Source of the DNA: Candidatus Saccharimonadota bacterium
Lineage (GTDB): Bacteria; Patescibacteriota; Saccharimonadia; Saccharimonadales; UBA4665
Assembly (NCBI GenBank): GCA_025928155.1
Contig: JAICKC010000015.1
Span: 1 to 33,614, forward strand
DNA: 33,614 nt
Reading direction: 5' to 3'
Below, one piece after another: positions 8,923-15,181 of the stretch. The notes below the pieces were generated by a model. It was given only the letters and a program-made list of their open reading frames with translations, did not search any database and was not told the DNA's origin. The translations under genes were made by a program, and so were the position numbers. The stretch's first letter is position 1, and each line of letters starts with the position of its first letter.

Positions 8923-8928
8923 TACGAT
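8923..8928 (+). promoter_or_regulatory. Extended -10 box for the zinc-ribbon gene
   Basis: TGcTACGAT (TACGAT at 8923-8928) ends 6 nt before GTG 8935 and there is no Shine-Dalgarno, which fits a leaderless transcript. A short inverted repeat, TATGCA-CGT-TGCATA, lies just upstream at 8875-8889 and could be an operator. Confidence 0.45.
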
Positions 8929-8934
8929 TAGTAT

Positions 8935-10086
8935 GTGAGCTATATTCATCTTAAAGACCATAAATACTACGAAGATATCTTTGATCACGTGACTGTCATG
9001 GGTGGCCGGCGAAATTATGCGAGCTTTGAGGGGTTTCGGAAAAAATTCCTAGAAATTGCTTCTGACCAGCCGCCAGACTCGTACAGAAACGTAATGCATC
9101 TTAACTGGTTCTATATGCTCATGGTCGGAAATGAATTAGTGGAGCGTTATGATAAACGCGAGTCGGAAATTCAGCAAATGATGGCTAGCGATCAGGCAAA
9201 GGACGAGCAGATTGCCGCAGCTAGGCTAACTAGTGAGCCAGTGTGCGAACATTGTGGGAAGACCGGTCTGCGTATCACCTCTAAGGATCTTATGCACCGG
9301 GGCGAAGATTACGCACATGACGACCCGGAGTACGTTCTGTTTATGCTGCGATGCCCTCACTGCGGCAAGCACAGTACATACTGGGAGGATGGCAGCATGT
9401 GGGAGCACCGTATTACAAGGTGCCCAAAATGTAAAACCATTATGTCAGAGAAAAGTACGCGGCGGGACAAAGTTATAACTACTGTCCACAAGTGTCCATC
9501 GTGCAAGCATAGCTACACAGATAAGCTCGACCTGAATCACAAGGAAAAAGATCCAGACCCCGACTATGAGAGAGACCGCTATATTTTTTGCTTGCAAGAT
9601 AAGAAAATGCTTGACGAACACCGCGACGGTAAATGGCGTCTTGAGGGTATTATCCAAATGGGCAAGGAATTTAAGGAACGGGAAGATAACAAACATATTT
9701 ATGACGCCATGGCTAATATTAAAAAGCCAAAAATTGCCGAGTTGTCCGCCATACTCGCACCAATGCTTGAGAAGGCTGGGTATATAGAGTTTAGCCTGGA
9801 TAAACCTGAAATGGGCAAAGATGTTGTGCTAGGCTTTAACTGCCTTGACGGTAAGAGTGAGCGCAGTGACTATGATAGCGAGAAGACCTTAAAGAAGACG
9901 GTTGAAAAGGCGCTCGCAGACACTAACTGGCGGTTAATGAGCGACGGTATCCACTATCGGCTAGGTTACCTAAGCGGACGGCTCCGTGCCTATGAGGGCG
10001 AGGAAGGTCTCAAGTCACTTGTGATGAAGAGCAGGCGAATAAGTAGTCCTGGTTCATCTATGCCTCCTCGACAAAAGAATCGATAG
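8935..10086 (+). CDS. Multi-zinc-ribbon cargo protein, 383 aa
   Basis: The protein carries four CxxC knuckles at Cys104/107, Cys140/143, Cys163/166 and Cys187/190, which pair into two zinc ribbons in the middle of the chain. Residues 1-100 are helical with a charged coiled-coil-like stretch near 70-98. Residues about 200-360 are charged and soluble with no recognised motif. Zinc ribbons of this kind usually bind nucleic acid or proteins; no catalytic motif is visible. The start is GTG 8935 because an in-frame stop (TAG) lies two codons before it. The next gene is convergent, and its stop is 6 bp away inside a shared hairpin. Confidence 0.75.
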   Translation: MSYIHLKDHKYYEDIFDHVTVMGGRRNYASFEGFRKKFLEIASDQPPDSYRNVMHLNWFYMLMVGNELVERYDKRESEIQQMMASDQAKDEQIAAARLTSEPVCEHCGKTGLRITSKDLMHRGEDYAHDDPEYVLFMLRCPHCGKHSTYWEDGSMWEHRITRCPKCKTIMSEKSTRRDKVITTVHKCPSCKHSYTDKLDLNHKEKDPDPDYERDRYIFCLQDKKMLDEHRDGKWRLEGIIQMGKEFKEREDNKHIYDAMANIKKPKIAELSAILAPMLEKAGYIEFSLDKPEMGKDVVLGFNCLDGKSERSDYDSEKTLKKTVEKALADTNWRLMSDGIHYRLGYLSGRLRAYEGEEGLKSLVMKSRRISSPGSSMPPRQKNR

Positions 10087-10119
10087 CCCAGCTAATTATC
10101 CGTCCCAGTCTGGCTATCG
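10081..10119. terminator. Hairpin between convergent genes
   Basis: CGATAGCCCAG (10081-10091) pairs with CTGGCTATCG (10110-10119) with one bulged C. The stop codon of the zinc-ribbon gene lies in one arm and that of the DUF4238 gene in the loop. The minus strand has a weak T-rich tail. It probably serves both genes. Confidence 0.55.
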
Positions 10120-11108
10120 CCCTCGAAAAAGTGTTTCTGAGCGATCTTTTGTATTTGCGCTTCGTCAAAGGTAGGTCTAAAGGTTGTTTTCGCCAAGCCT
10201 CCTTTCTGAACAAGTTTTTCTAGTAGCTCTTTGTTCGAACTGTAAAGCTCTCCACTAACTCTTGCTAACCCTTCGTTTGCATGGGCTAGGAATTCATCAC
10301 CGAACTCAGAGTGTATGATGATTGGTCTTCGAACACTCGTGATCATAAGTGCAGCATTTTTAGCGAACGGGAATATGACGGCCATGCCGGGGGATGCTGG
10401 CCCGAATCCAGTATTTGGAGCTGGCTTCCCATCTGGCGCCAAATGCACTGCAACATCTGATGTTATGAACTCACTCCCCGGTTTTGTATGTAGCACTATC
10501 CATTCACGCGCAGAGAATCCAATCCCTAGGCTAGTACCAACGTCGACGAGTGTCTTTAATTGCAAATTCTTATCATTATTGAGAGTTATGGTGCCTTCCA
10601 GGAGGGTCTTGATAAGCCGGGCTTTAGTTATCTTCGACGGTTCGTTGCCGGAGTTTTTGTTGTAATTGTCGATAAATTTTAAGAACGCCTCATCGGACAT
10701 ATTCTTAATCTCGGTTCGCATATTCTCAATAGAGTATTTACTGGCTCTGCCGGCCAGCTCCGTAATGATCCCTAGTTTTGGTGGCGTCCTAAAGTACTGC
10801 ATACCCACGAACTCAGAGATCGCGTGGTGTTCTTTGCTATCAATCTCTTGGCCCTTGTGTAGCTTTAAAAATGCAGGAGCGGCTTTGTCTTCAAGCGTGG
10901 AAAAGGCCTTTTCAAGAGAATATCTTTGCTCAGGCTCAAGGTTTATATATGAGTATAAGTGCCTTGCATGAGCAAGGCCCTTTGGTGTGCGTTGCTCATA
11001 TTTATCCTTTTTTCGATCGTAGTACCAAAGCTTACTTTCACCCTCAGCGAGAAAGTTTCGCTGAATTGTCTGAGGAAGGTAGTGGTGTCTCTTGGGGTTG
11101 CTAGCCAT
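10092..11108 (-). CDS. DUF4238-family protein
   Basis: This 338-residue protein begins NPKRHHYLPQTIQRNF and continues with KLWYYDRKKDKYE, the hallmark opening of DUF4238 (HHYxPQ...L..F...kLwvYd). The family has no established biochemical role and is often found in accessory islands. Later regions include FVGMQYFRTP, another typical DUF4238 segment. ATG 11108 is preferred to ATG 11114; neither has a clear Shine-Dalgarno. It is the only cargo gene on the minus strand between 8059 and 11752, so it has its own promoter and may have been acquired separately. Confidence 0.85.
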   Translation of the reverse strand: MASNPKRHHYLPQTIQRNFLAEGESKLWYYDRKKDKYEQRTPKGLAHARHLYSYINLEPEQRYSLEKAFSTLEDKAAPAFLKLHKGQEIDSKEHHAISEFVGMQYFRTPPKLGIITELAGRASKYSIENMRTEIKNMSDEAFLKFIDNYNKNSGNEPSKITKARLIKTLLEGTITLNNDKNLQLKTLVDVGTSLGIGFSAREWIVLHTKPGSEFITSDVAVHLAPDGKPAPNTGFGPASPGMAVIFPFAKNAALMITSVRRPIIIHSEFGDEFLAHANEGLARVSGELYSSNKELLEKLVQKGGLAKTTFRPTFDEAQIQKIAQKHFFEGDSQTGTDN

Positions 11109-11193
11109 GACCATAGTCTAACCCGTTTAACGAAATGACTGAACCTACGTGATTCCTTCCCTCTGTCTCCGCATTGTACGGGTAAAACACATC

Positions 11194-11226
11194 GGCCCAA
11201 GGTAGTACAAGTCTCCACCTTGGCCC
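11194..11226. other. Inverted repeat in the 11109-11294 intergenic region
   Basis: GGCCCAAGGT and ACCTTGGCCC form a 10-bp stem with one mismatch around a 13-nt loop. It lies between the divergent DUF4238 gene and the small gene at 11295. There is no T-tract, so an operator or a leader hairpin is more likely than a terminator. Nothing else is recognisable in this gap. Confidence 0.45.
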
Positions 11227-11294
11227 GCTGCGTTTGTACCCTGTGCCTGCCCGACAGAGCGGGAGGGTATCCGTTCATAACGAAAGGGGGCAAT

Positions 11295-11579
11295 ATGCCG
11301 ACTATCATAAAAACACCTCAAGTGGCGCAGGACTACTGCGGGTGGAGTAATTACGAAACATGGTGTGCGAACCTGTGGCTTAACAATGATGAGCACAACT
11401 ACCGTGTGCTACTAGATGCCAAAGAATGCGGCGATAGCACGTACGACCAGGCGAAATGGCTAAGGGAGCAGTTGCAGTGCCAGCTAGAGGATGAGATAGA
11501 TGTGCCGTGTATGTGGCGAGATCTACTGCAAAATGCTTTTGAGCGGGTCAACTGGGCAGAGATCGTGGAGGCGGTATGA
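11295..11579 (+). CDS. Small protein with a WSNYETW motif, 94 aa
   Basis: The start at ATG 11295 has AAGGGGG (11284-11290) directly upstream; an earlier ATG at 11220 lies in the inverted repeat and has no such site. The protein contains GWSNYETWCANLWLNNDE, a motif I associate with small hypothetical proteins of phages and plasmids with no known function. The rest is acidic and helical (WLREQLQCQLEDEI). Its stop overlaps the next gene as ATGA, so the two are translated together. Confidence 0.75.
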   Translation: MPTIIKTPQVAQDYCGWSNYETWCANLWLNNDEHNYRVLLDAKECGDSTYDQAKWLREQLQCQLEDEIDVPCMWRDLLQNAFERVNWAEIVEAV

Positions 11580-11752
11580 CCATCAACCCTATATCTTACC
11601 GAGAGCACCGCCGTTATTGGGTGCATGTGGCTAGACGGCACGGCTGGCGTAGCCCAGTGCACATCATTGGGTGTGTAGATAAATACGGCCGGTTACTGGA
11701 CAGCGCATCCTACGATGGTCTGGAGCGTGACATATTGTTACGCGACTGGTAA
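11576..11752 (+). CDS. Tiny coupled protein, 58 aa
   Basis: An ATG overlapping the previous stop (ATGA) opens a frame of 58 codons ending TAA at 11752. The protein starts MTINPISYREHRRYWVHVARRHG and is basic at the front, with a likely beta-strand region (VHIIGCVDKYGRLL) and an acidic helix at the end. No family is recognised. The 4-bp overlap and good codon use make it more likely a gene than chance. Confidence 0.6.
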   Translation: MTINPISYREHRRYWVHVARRHGWRSPVHIIGCVDKYGRLLDSASYDGLERDILLRDW

Positions 11753-11783
11753 TGATGCGTCCTGGGCATGACGGTAAACTGCC

Positions 11784-12545
11784 CTAAAGCAATGACGTGA
11801 GTTGCTTGGGTTTATAAACACTACTCCACGGGCTACCCTGATTCTCCAAAATGGCATGTATGTCAGCGGCCTTTAGCATTAGATCTTCCTCATCTATGCC
11901 CATGCTTTCTACCATCAGAGCGGTGCGGTACAAAAAGGTATGCTTGGCATTCGCGCTCGACAAAACGAAAGCGATAATGGGGTATTTACCACTCCATTCG
12001 TCTTCCTCGCTATGGTCTACAAGCTCGTTCAGGCGCTTTTTCATGGTGTCTACTGTCATATCTTGTGCAAATACGACTATCGCCTCATGCTTTTCAGGTG
12101 TACGGATATAGAGATCGGGGCGGTTCTTGGGGAACTGCTTATATCTGGCTAACTCGGACTTACTGAACAGTTCGGTACCGCTCGGCAGGCTCTGTTTAAT
12201 GGGTGAATAGCAGGAGAGGGCGGCTAGGCAGAAGTCTATGAAAGTGGGGGAGGCGGTATCATTTTTATATAGAGCATGGACGGCGGGTTCGGTAACGCCT
12301 AGCAGGCTGCGGGCGGCGCGGACACCGGCATGGTTCAGGTAGTAAAAGGCTGGCCGGCGGTCTATACGCCAATTAGGGTCGTACTTTTTGGTAACGTAGC
12401 CGAGTTTAACCAAGTGTTCCAAGACGACATAGGTTGAATCAGGACGAATGCCGAGAACTTGGGCGAGCAGTTTAGCAGTAACAAACCGAAACTTGAATAG
12501 CAGTTTTATGACGCGTTCTTGTTGAGGCGTTAGCTTATCGTTCAT
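11784..12545 (-). CDS. Replication-relaxation-like winged-helix protein
   Basis: This 253-residue protein opens with a winged helix-turn-helix: LTPQQERVIKLLFKFRFVT, AKLLAQVLG as the first helix pair, then a recognition helix and a wing ending FYYLNHAGV. That opening and the following alpha/beta region (PDLYIRTPEKHEAIVVF) match the replication-relaxation family found in conjugative plasmids and elements, thought to help start replication or transfer at the origin. The start is ATG 12545, preceded by AGGAGCGTAGGAAATG with Shine-Dalgarno-like sequence. It diverges from the RHH block across a 227-bp region that looks like an origin. A transcriptional regulator of the same fold is the alternative. 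Confidence 0.65.
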   Translation of the reverse strand: MNDKLTPQQERVIKLLFKFRFVTAKLLAQVLGIRPDSTYVVLEHLVKLGYVTKKYDPNWRIDRRPAFYYLNHAGVRAARSLLGVTEPAVHALYKNDTASPTFIDFCLAALSCYSPIKQSLPSGTELFSKSELARYKQFPKNRPDLYIRTPEKHEAIVVFAQDMTVDTMKKRLNELVDHSEEDEWSGKYPIIAFVLSSANAKHTFLYRTALMVESMGIDEEDLMLKAADIHAILENQGSPWSSVYKPKQLTSLL

Positions 12546-12597
12546 TTCCTACGCTCCTATACGTAAGTATATAAGAAGAGAGCGGTATTAGTATATG

Positions 12598-12625
12598 TTC
12601 ACCTCTGTTAGTTTACACCTATATA
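12598..12625 (+). promoter_or_regulatory. ACCTCTGT-type promoter, copy 3
   Basis: TTCACC (12598-12603), a 16-bp spacer and TATATA (12620-12625) repeat the layout seen before the secretion operon. ACCTCTGT is at 12601-12608. It could drive the small genes to the right, or act on the minus strand for the gene ending at 12545. Confidence 0.4.
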
Positions 12626-12646
12626 CCCCTAATGCACTCGGGGTAG

Positions 12647-12655
12647 TTATACACA
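12647..12655 (+). promoter_or_regulatory. DnaA-box-like site
   Basis: TTATACACA differs from the canonical TTATCCACA at one position and fits the relaxed consensus TTWTNCACA. One such match can occur by chance; its place beside the repeats is what makes it notable. Confidence 0.4.
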
Positions 12656-12681
12656 GGAATATCTGTAAAGAGTGGTTAATT

Positions 12682-12717
12682 AGCATTGCTATTTAAGGTA
12701 AACAGCATTACTATTTA
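12682..12717 (+). repeat. Two iteron-like direct repeats
   Basis: AGCATTGCTATTTA (12682-12695) and AGCATTACTATTTA (12704-12717) differ at one base and start 22 bp apart, two helical turns, so a protein would bind the same face of the DNA. The first copy contains a palindrome, TAGCA-T-TGCTA. Confidence 0.7.
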
Positions 12718-12772
12718 TATAGGTTGCACGTTAATAATTCGGCTAGCAAGTGGTAGAATAGGGGTAAGCAGT

Positions 12773-12931
12773 ATGGAACTAGCACAGAGGGAATTACTAG
12801 AATCACAAGCCTTGTCGGAAGTCTGCGCCTGCCAGTATTACGACCTGGCGGACACCATAGACGAAACGCCAGACAAAGATTTGATCGCAATTATTCGACA
12901 CAAAATAAAGTGCAGTATTTGCGGTAAATAG
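12773..12931 (+). CDS. Small CxxC protein, 52 aa
   Basis: ATG 12773 is preferred to the upstream ATG 12686 because a promoter-like pair (TAGAAT at 12754-12759) and a weak G-rich site lie just before it, and the upstream extension would be translated from the repeat region. The protein is acidic and helical (AQRELLESQALSEV) and ends in CSICGK, with another CAC upstream, so a small metal-binding protein is possible. Its stop lies within the inverted repeat copy at 12925-12938. It was not recognised as a known family. Confidence 0.5.
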   Translation: MELAQRELLESQALSEVCACQYYDLADTIDETPDKDLIAIIRHKIKCSICGK

Positions 12932-12938
12932 CAATGCT
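12925..12938 (-). repeat. Inverted copy of the iteron-like repeat, in the RHH promoter
   Basis: TAAATAGCAATGCT is the exact reverse complement of the repeat at 12682-12695. It overlaps the stop of the 12773 gene and the -35 region of the RHH gene promoter, as an autoregulatory operator would. Confidence 0.65.
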
Positions 12939-12957
12939 GTTAAAAATATGCTACAGT
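12929..12957 (+). promoter_or_regulatory. Promoter of the RHH gene
   Basis: TAGCAA (12929-12934), a 17-bp spacer and an extended -10 TGcTACAGT (TACAGT 12952-12957) end 7 nt before ATG 12965. The message would be leaderless. The -35 region lies inside the repeat copy. Confidence 0.5.
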
Positions 12958-12964
12958 AGGCTCG

Positions 12965-13168
12965 ATGAGCCTCAAGATTGTTAGTATGCAGGTCAAAATT
13001 AGCGAAACCGTGCGTGATCGCTTTAAAGAGGTTGCTCACGAGCATGGCATGCAGTTAAACGATTTTATACTGCACCTGGGTAAGAATTCCGGTGATCCGG
13101 AGCTTAAACGTCTTATTGAGATAGAGGAAAAAGAGAAACCACGCCGCGGACGACCGTGGGACAAGTAA
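12965..13168 (+). CDS. Ribbon-helix-helix DNA-binding regulator
   Basis: This 67-residue protein has the RHH plan: a short strand (SMQVKIS), helix A (TVRDRFKEVAHEHG), a turn, and helix B (QLNDFILHLGKNS), then a basic tail (KPRRGRPW). Such Arc/CopG-type dimers bind short operators in pairs and commonly control plasmid copy number or partition. The 14-bp repeats next to it, one inverted copy of which overlaps its own promoter, are the obvious candidate sites. A start at ATG 12986 would begin directly at the strand. A strong terminator follows. Confidence 0.7.
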   Translation: MSLKIVSMQVKISETVRDRFKEVAHEHGMQLNDFILHLGKNSGDPELKRLIEIEEKEKPRRGRPWDK

Positions 13169-13194
13169 ACTAAATTGCCTAGCCGAGTTATTAG

Positions 13195-13218
13195 CGTACC
13201 GACCACGGTACGTTTTTT
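13195..13218 (+). terminator. Rho-independent terminator
   Basis: CGTACCG-ACCA-CGGTACG is a perfect 7-bp stem with a 4-nt loop followed by TTTTTT. It closes the 12773-13168 transcription unit. Confidence 0.9.
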
Positions 13219-13232
13219 ATAGCGGAGGGTAT

Positions 13233-13469
13233 ATGAGCGGCATAGAGAGGTTCCATAACATTGCATCCATACTTACACGGTCGTTTCGTATTGACCATGA
13301 AGCGATTGAGGAGTTGCGCGAGATTATGGAGGCGCACGAGGGGCGGCCGGTATCGCACGATGAAGCCGAAACTATCGGGCGCGGCTTAGTGAATATTGCC
13401 GAAACTCTGGCGAACGGGCGTACTATAACCGCATCACGGGGCGGCACGGATGGACAACAGCAAGGCTAG
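13233..13469 (+). CDS. Small acidic helical protein upstream of the recombinase, 78 aa
   Basis: It has GGAGGG (13224-13229) just before ATG 13233. The protein is largely helical, with no cysteine cluster and no recognised domain. Its last 20 bp overlap the recombinase start, so the two are cotranslated. Small genes next to large serine recombinases can encode the directionality factor that permits excision; that role is only a positional guess here. Confidence 0.6.
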   Translation: MSGIERFHNIASILTRSFRIDHEAIEELREIMEAHEGRPVSHDEAETIGRGLVNIAETLANGRTITASRGGTDGQQQG

Positions 13470-14943
13470 TACCGTTATACTCGCCCGTGTGTCGTCCAAG
13501 TCTCAAGAGGATGAGGGCTACTCGTTGGACTCGCAGTTGAAGCTACTGCAAGGTTACTGCCAAACCAACAGCCTCAAGGTGGTCAAGGTATATAACATTG
13601 CCGAGACTGCCTCTAAAGAGCAAAGCCGCAAGGTATTCAGCGACCTGCTGGCCTACATTGAGAAGAATAATGTTTACAATCTGGCGGTAGAAAAGACTGA
13701 CCGCCTAACGCGCAATCTCCGTGATGCCGTAGCCATAGACGACTGGCTGCAAGGAGATAAAGACCGGATGTTGCACGCAGTTAAGGAAAACATCAAACTT
13801 CATAGAGAGTCGCGATCGGACGTGAAGTTTATGTGGAATATTCACCTAGCTGTCGCCAAGAAATATACCGACAACCTCCGCGAGGAGGCGATGAAAGGCT
13901 GGACGGAAAAGCTGGCACAGGGCTGGATGCCGTCACGCCCGCCAATGGGCTACATGACGGCCATACAGAACGGTAAGCGTATCCATGTGCCCGATCCAAG
14001 GTTTAAGAAATATATAGCCGAGGCCTTTGAGTTGTATCTGCGCCCGGGTGAGAGCGTTGAGTCGTTGGTAGCATACTTTGCGCAAGCGGGTGTTCTAACG
14101 GAGCGAGGCAGCCCACCACAAGGCACATCAGTCCATCGGATGTTGCGTAACCCCTACTATATGGGCATCATTCAGTTTGACGGTGAAACTTACCCAGGTG
14201 CGCATGAGCCGCTGACTACCAAGCAGGTATTCAAGCGGGTGCAACAAAAGCTGAGTGCCGGACTGCCGGTTAAACGGCTCAAGCATGACATATTGCTCAA
14301 GGGCATCATTACCTGTGGCTATTGCGCTAGATTGGTTACCTGGGAGAAGCAGAAAGGTATCTATTATGGCGCATGTCAGCGCTCTACGGACGATTGCAAG
14401 CTTAATAAATATCTACGCGAAGACTTGGCGATTGACATGCTTGCCACCAAGCTGGGCGAACTGGTGCATCCAAAACAAGCTTACATAGATTGGCTTATCC
14501 GCCACCTGGAAACGCGCTTTGCCGATGCGGCAAGTATGGCCGAGGAACACAAGCAGTCCATCAAAACGCGCATTACACGCCTGCAGAAGATGGACGAGAT
14601 GCTGTACGACGACAAACTAGCTGGTGAGATCACAAAAGAGCGTTACGAAACCAAGCATGCGGATATTGCCAAGCAGCTTGAAGACCTAAAAGACGAACTA
14701 CTGGTGGCTGACACCGAAATAGAAGACCAGAACCAGAAATCCATAGATATTCTACGCCTGATGCAAAGTGCTAAAGGTGAGTTTTTGAGCCAGAACCTGA
14801 CCAACGATCAAAAACGTGCAATTTTAACCGAATTATTCTCTGATATCATCCTCAAAGACAACACCCTATCTGTTAATCTCACATTCTTGGCGCAAAACAT
14901 GGCTGAAAAGGCGTTCAATTTTAACGAAAATAAGGAGGACTAA
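13450..14943 (+). CDS. Large serine recombinase (integrase)
   Basis: This 497-residue protein probably integrates and excises the element. The catalytic serine is Ser15 in ILARVSSKSQ, preceded by Arg13. The catalytic domain continues to TDRLTRNLRD near residue 80. A recombinase domain follows (GWMPSRPPMGY onward), then a zinc ribbon (ITCGYCARLV ... YYGACQRSTDDC) and a long coiled coil (about 385-455), the set that defines large serine recombinases. Size is within the usual 450-600 range. It overlaps the small gene upstream and lies beside the tRNA-Gln gene, as expected if the attachment site is adjacent. Confidence 0.93.
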   Translation: MDNSKASTVILARVSSKSQEDEGYSLDSQLKLLQGYCQTNSLKVVKVYNIAETASKEQSRKVFSDLLAYIEKNNVYNLAVEKTDRLTRNLRDAVAIDDWLQGDKDRMLHAVKENIKLHRESRSDVKFMWNIHLAVAKKYTDNLREEAMKGWTEKLAQGWMPSRPPMGYMTAIQNGKRIHVPDPRFKKYIAEAFELYLRPGESVESLVAYFAQAGVLTERGSPPQGTSVHRMLRNPYYMGIIQFDGETYPGAHEPLTTKQVFKRVQQKLSAGLPVKRLKHDILLKGIITCGYCARLVTWEKQKGIYYGACQRSTDDCKLNKYLREDLAIDMLATKLGELVHPKQAYIDWLIRHLETRFADAASMAEEHKQSIKTRITRLQKMDEMLYDDKLAGEITKERYETKHADIAKQLEDLKDELLVADTEIEDQNQKSIDILRLMQSAKGEFLSQNLTNDQKRAILTELFSDIILKDNTLSVNLTFLAQNMAEKAFNFNENKED

Positions 14944-14946
14944 AAA

Positions 14947-15108
14947 ATGCGTAACCGAACCAACAAAAAAGACCCCATCACTAGGGGCCAAAGTGTGGAA
15001 AACTCTGAAGTTTTCCGAAAGCATTCCTCTTGGCTGGGGATGAGGGATTCGAACCCCCGATCACGGGACCAGAACCCGTTGCCTTACCACTTGGCCAATC
15101 CCCAATAA
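14947..15108 (+). CDS. Short ORF after the recombinase running through the antisense tRNA
   Basis: AAGGAGG (14932-14938) stands 8 nt before ATG 14947, an excellent ribosome binding site directly after the recombinase stop. The 53-codon frame begins MRNRTNKKDPITRGQSV and then reads antisense through the whole tRNA-Gln gene. The second half is therefore not a natural protein sequence. Either the frame is meaningless, or it is a real element gene whose 3' end was replaced by host DNA on integration. Confidence 0.35.
   Translation: MRNRTNKKDPITRGQSVENSEVFRKHSSWLGMRDSNPRSRDQNPLPYHLANPQ
14964..14989 (-). terminator. Terminator of the tRNA-Gln gene
   Basis: On the minus strand GGCCCC and GGGGTC form a 6-bp stem (one G-T) around a 7-nt loop, followed by TTTTTT. 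It lies about 42 nt past the tRNA 3' end. Confidence 0.7.
14997..15016. other. Perfect inverted repeat near the element junction
   Basis: GGAAAACT-CTGA-AGTTTTCC is a perfect 8-bp stem with a 4-nt spacer between the recombinase and the tRNA 3' end. It could be part of the recombinase attachment site, since such sites are imperfect palindromes, or a processing hairpin of the tRNA precursor. Confidence 0.5.
15031..15104 (-). tRNA. tRNA-Gln (anticodon CUG)
   Basis: On the minus strand the 74-nt sequence folds as a tRNA: acceptor TGGGGAT pairs with ATCCCCA, the anticodon stem ACGGG/CCCGT encloses the loop TTCTGGT with anticodon CTG (reads CAG, Gln), and the T-loop contains GGTTCGAATC. The discriminator is G and the CCA end is encoded. 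The gene appears intact although an element recombinase lies next to its 3' end. Confidence 0.95.
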
Positions 15109-15166
15109 TTGACCTTGAGATTATACCGTAACAGATGCGATTTGCCTAGGGGCGCAGGTAAGGCTG

Positions 15167-15172
15167 TATACT
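15167..15172 (+). promoter_or_regulatory. -10 box, near-leaderless start
   Basis: TATACT ends 9 nt before ATG 15182 and no Shine-Dalgarno is present. Confidence 0.5.
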
Positions 15173-15181
15173 AAGAAGCAT

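Larger units (their letters stand above)
12546..12772. other. Candidate origin or control region of the element
   Basis: This AT-rich gap contains, in order: an inverted repeat TATAC-GTAA-GTATA (12558-12571) in the leader of the replication-relaxation-like gene; an ACCTCTGT box with a possible promoter (12598-12625); TACCCC...GGGGTA (12624-12645); a DnaA-box-like TTATACACA (12647-12655); two direct 14-bp repeats 22 bp apart (12682-12717); and a promoter-like pair TTAATA-N17-TAGAAT (12731-12759). The mix of DnaA box, AT-rich DNA and iteron-like repeats beside a replication-linked gene suggests an origin. It could equally be a divergent promoter region with regulator sites. Confidence 0.45.
1..14990. 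mobile_element. Integrated conjugative-type element, right part only
   Basis: From the window start to the tRNA-Gln gene there is a continuous block of transfer and maintenance genes: pilin, VirB6-like, PrgI-like, VirB4, CHAP hydrolase, VirD4-like ATPase, cargo genes, a replication-relaxation-like protein, an RHH regulator and a large serine recombinase. The recombinase ends 87 bp from the 3' end of an intact tRNA gene, the usual arrangement for an element inserted at a tRNA locus. Beyond the tRNA the genes are ordinary housekeeping genes. The exact right junction cannot be read; it lies between the recombinase stop (14943) and the tRNA. The left junction and any relaxase are not in the window, so whether the element is autonomous is unknown. 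Confidence 0.75.

Noticed and set aside
8773-8988. 71-codon minus-strand hydrophobic frame
   Set aside because: It overlaps the ends of two plus-strand genes and runs through the bidirectional terminator hairpin.
15031-15104. Plus-strand peptide over the tRNA gene as a real protein
   Set aside because: Antisense reading of a tRNA gives a familiar spurious peptide; only the first part of the short ORF (before the tRNA) could be element sequence.
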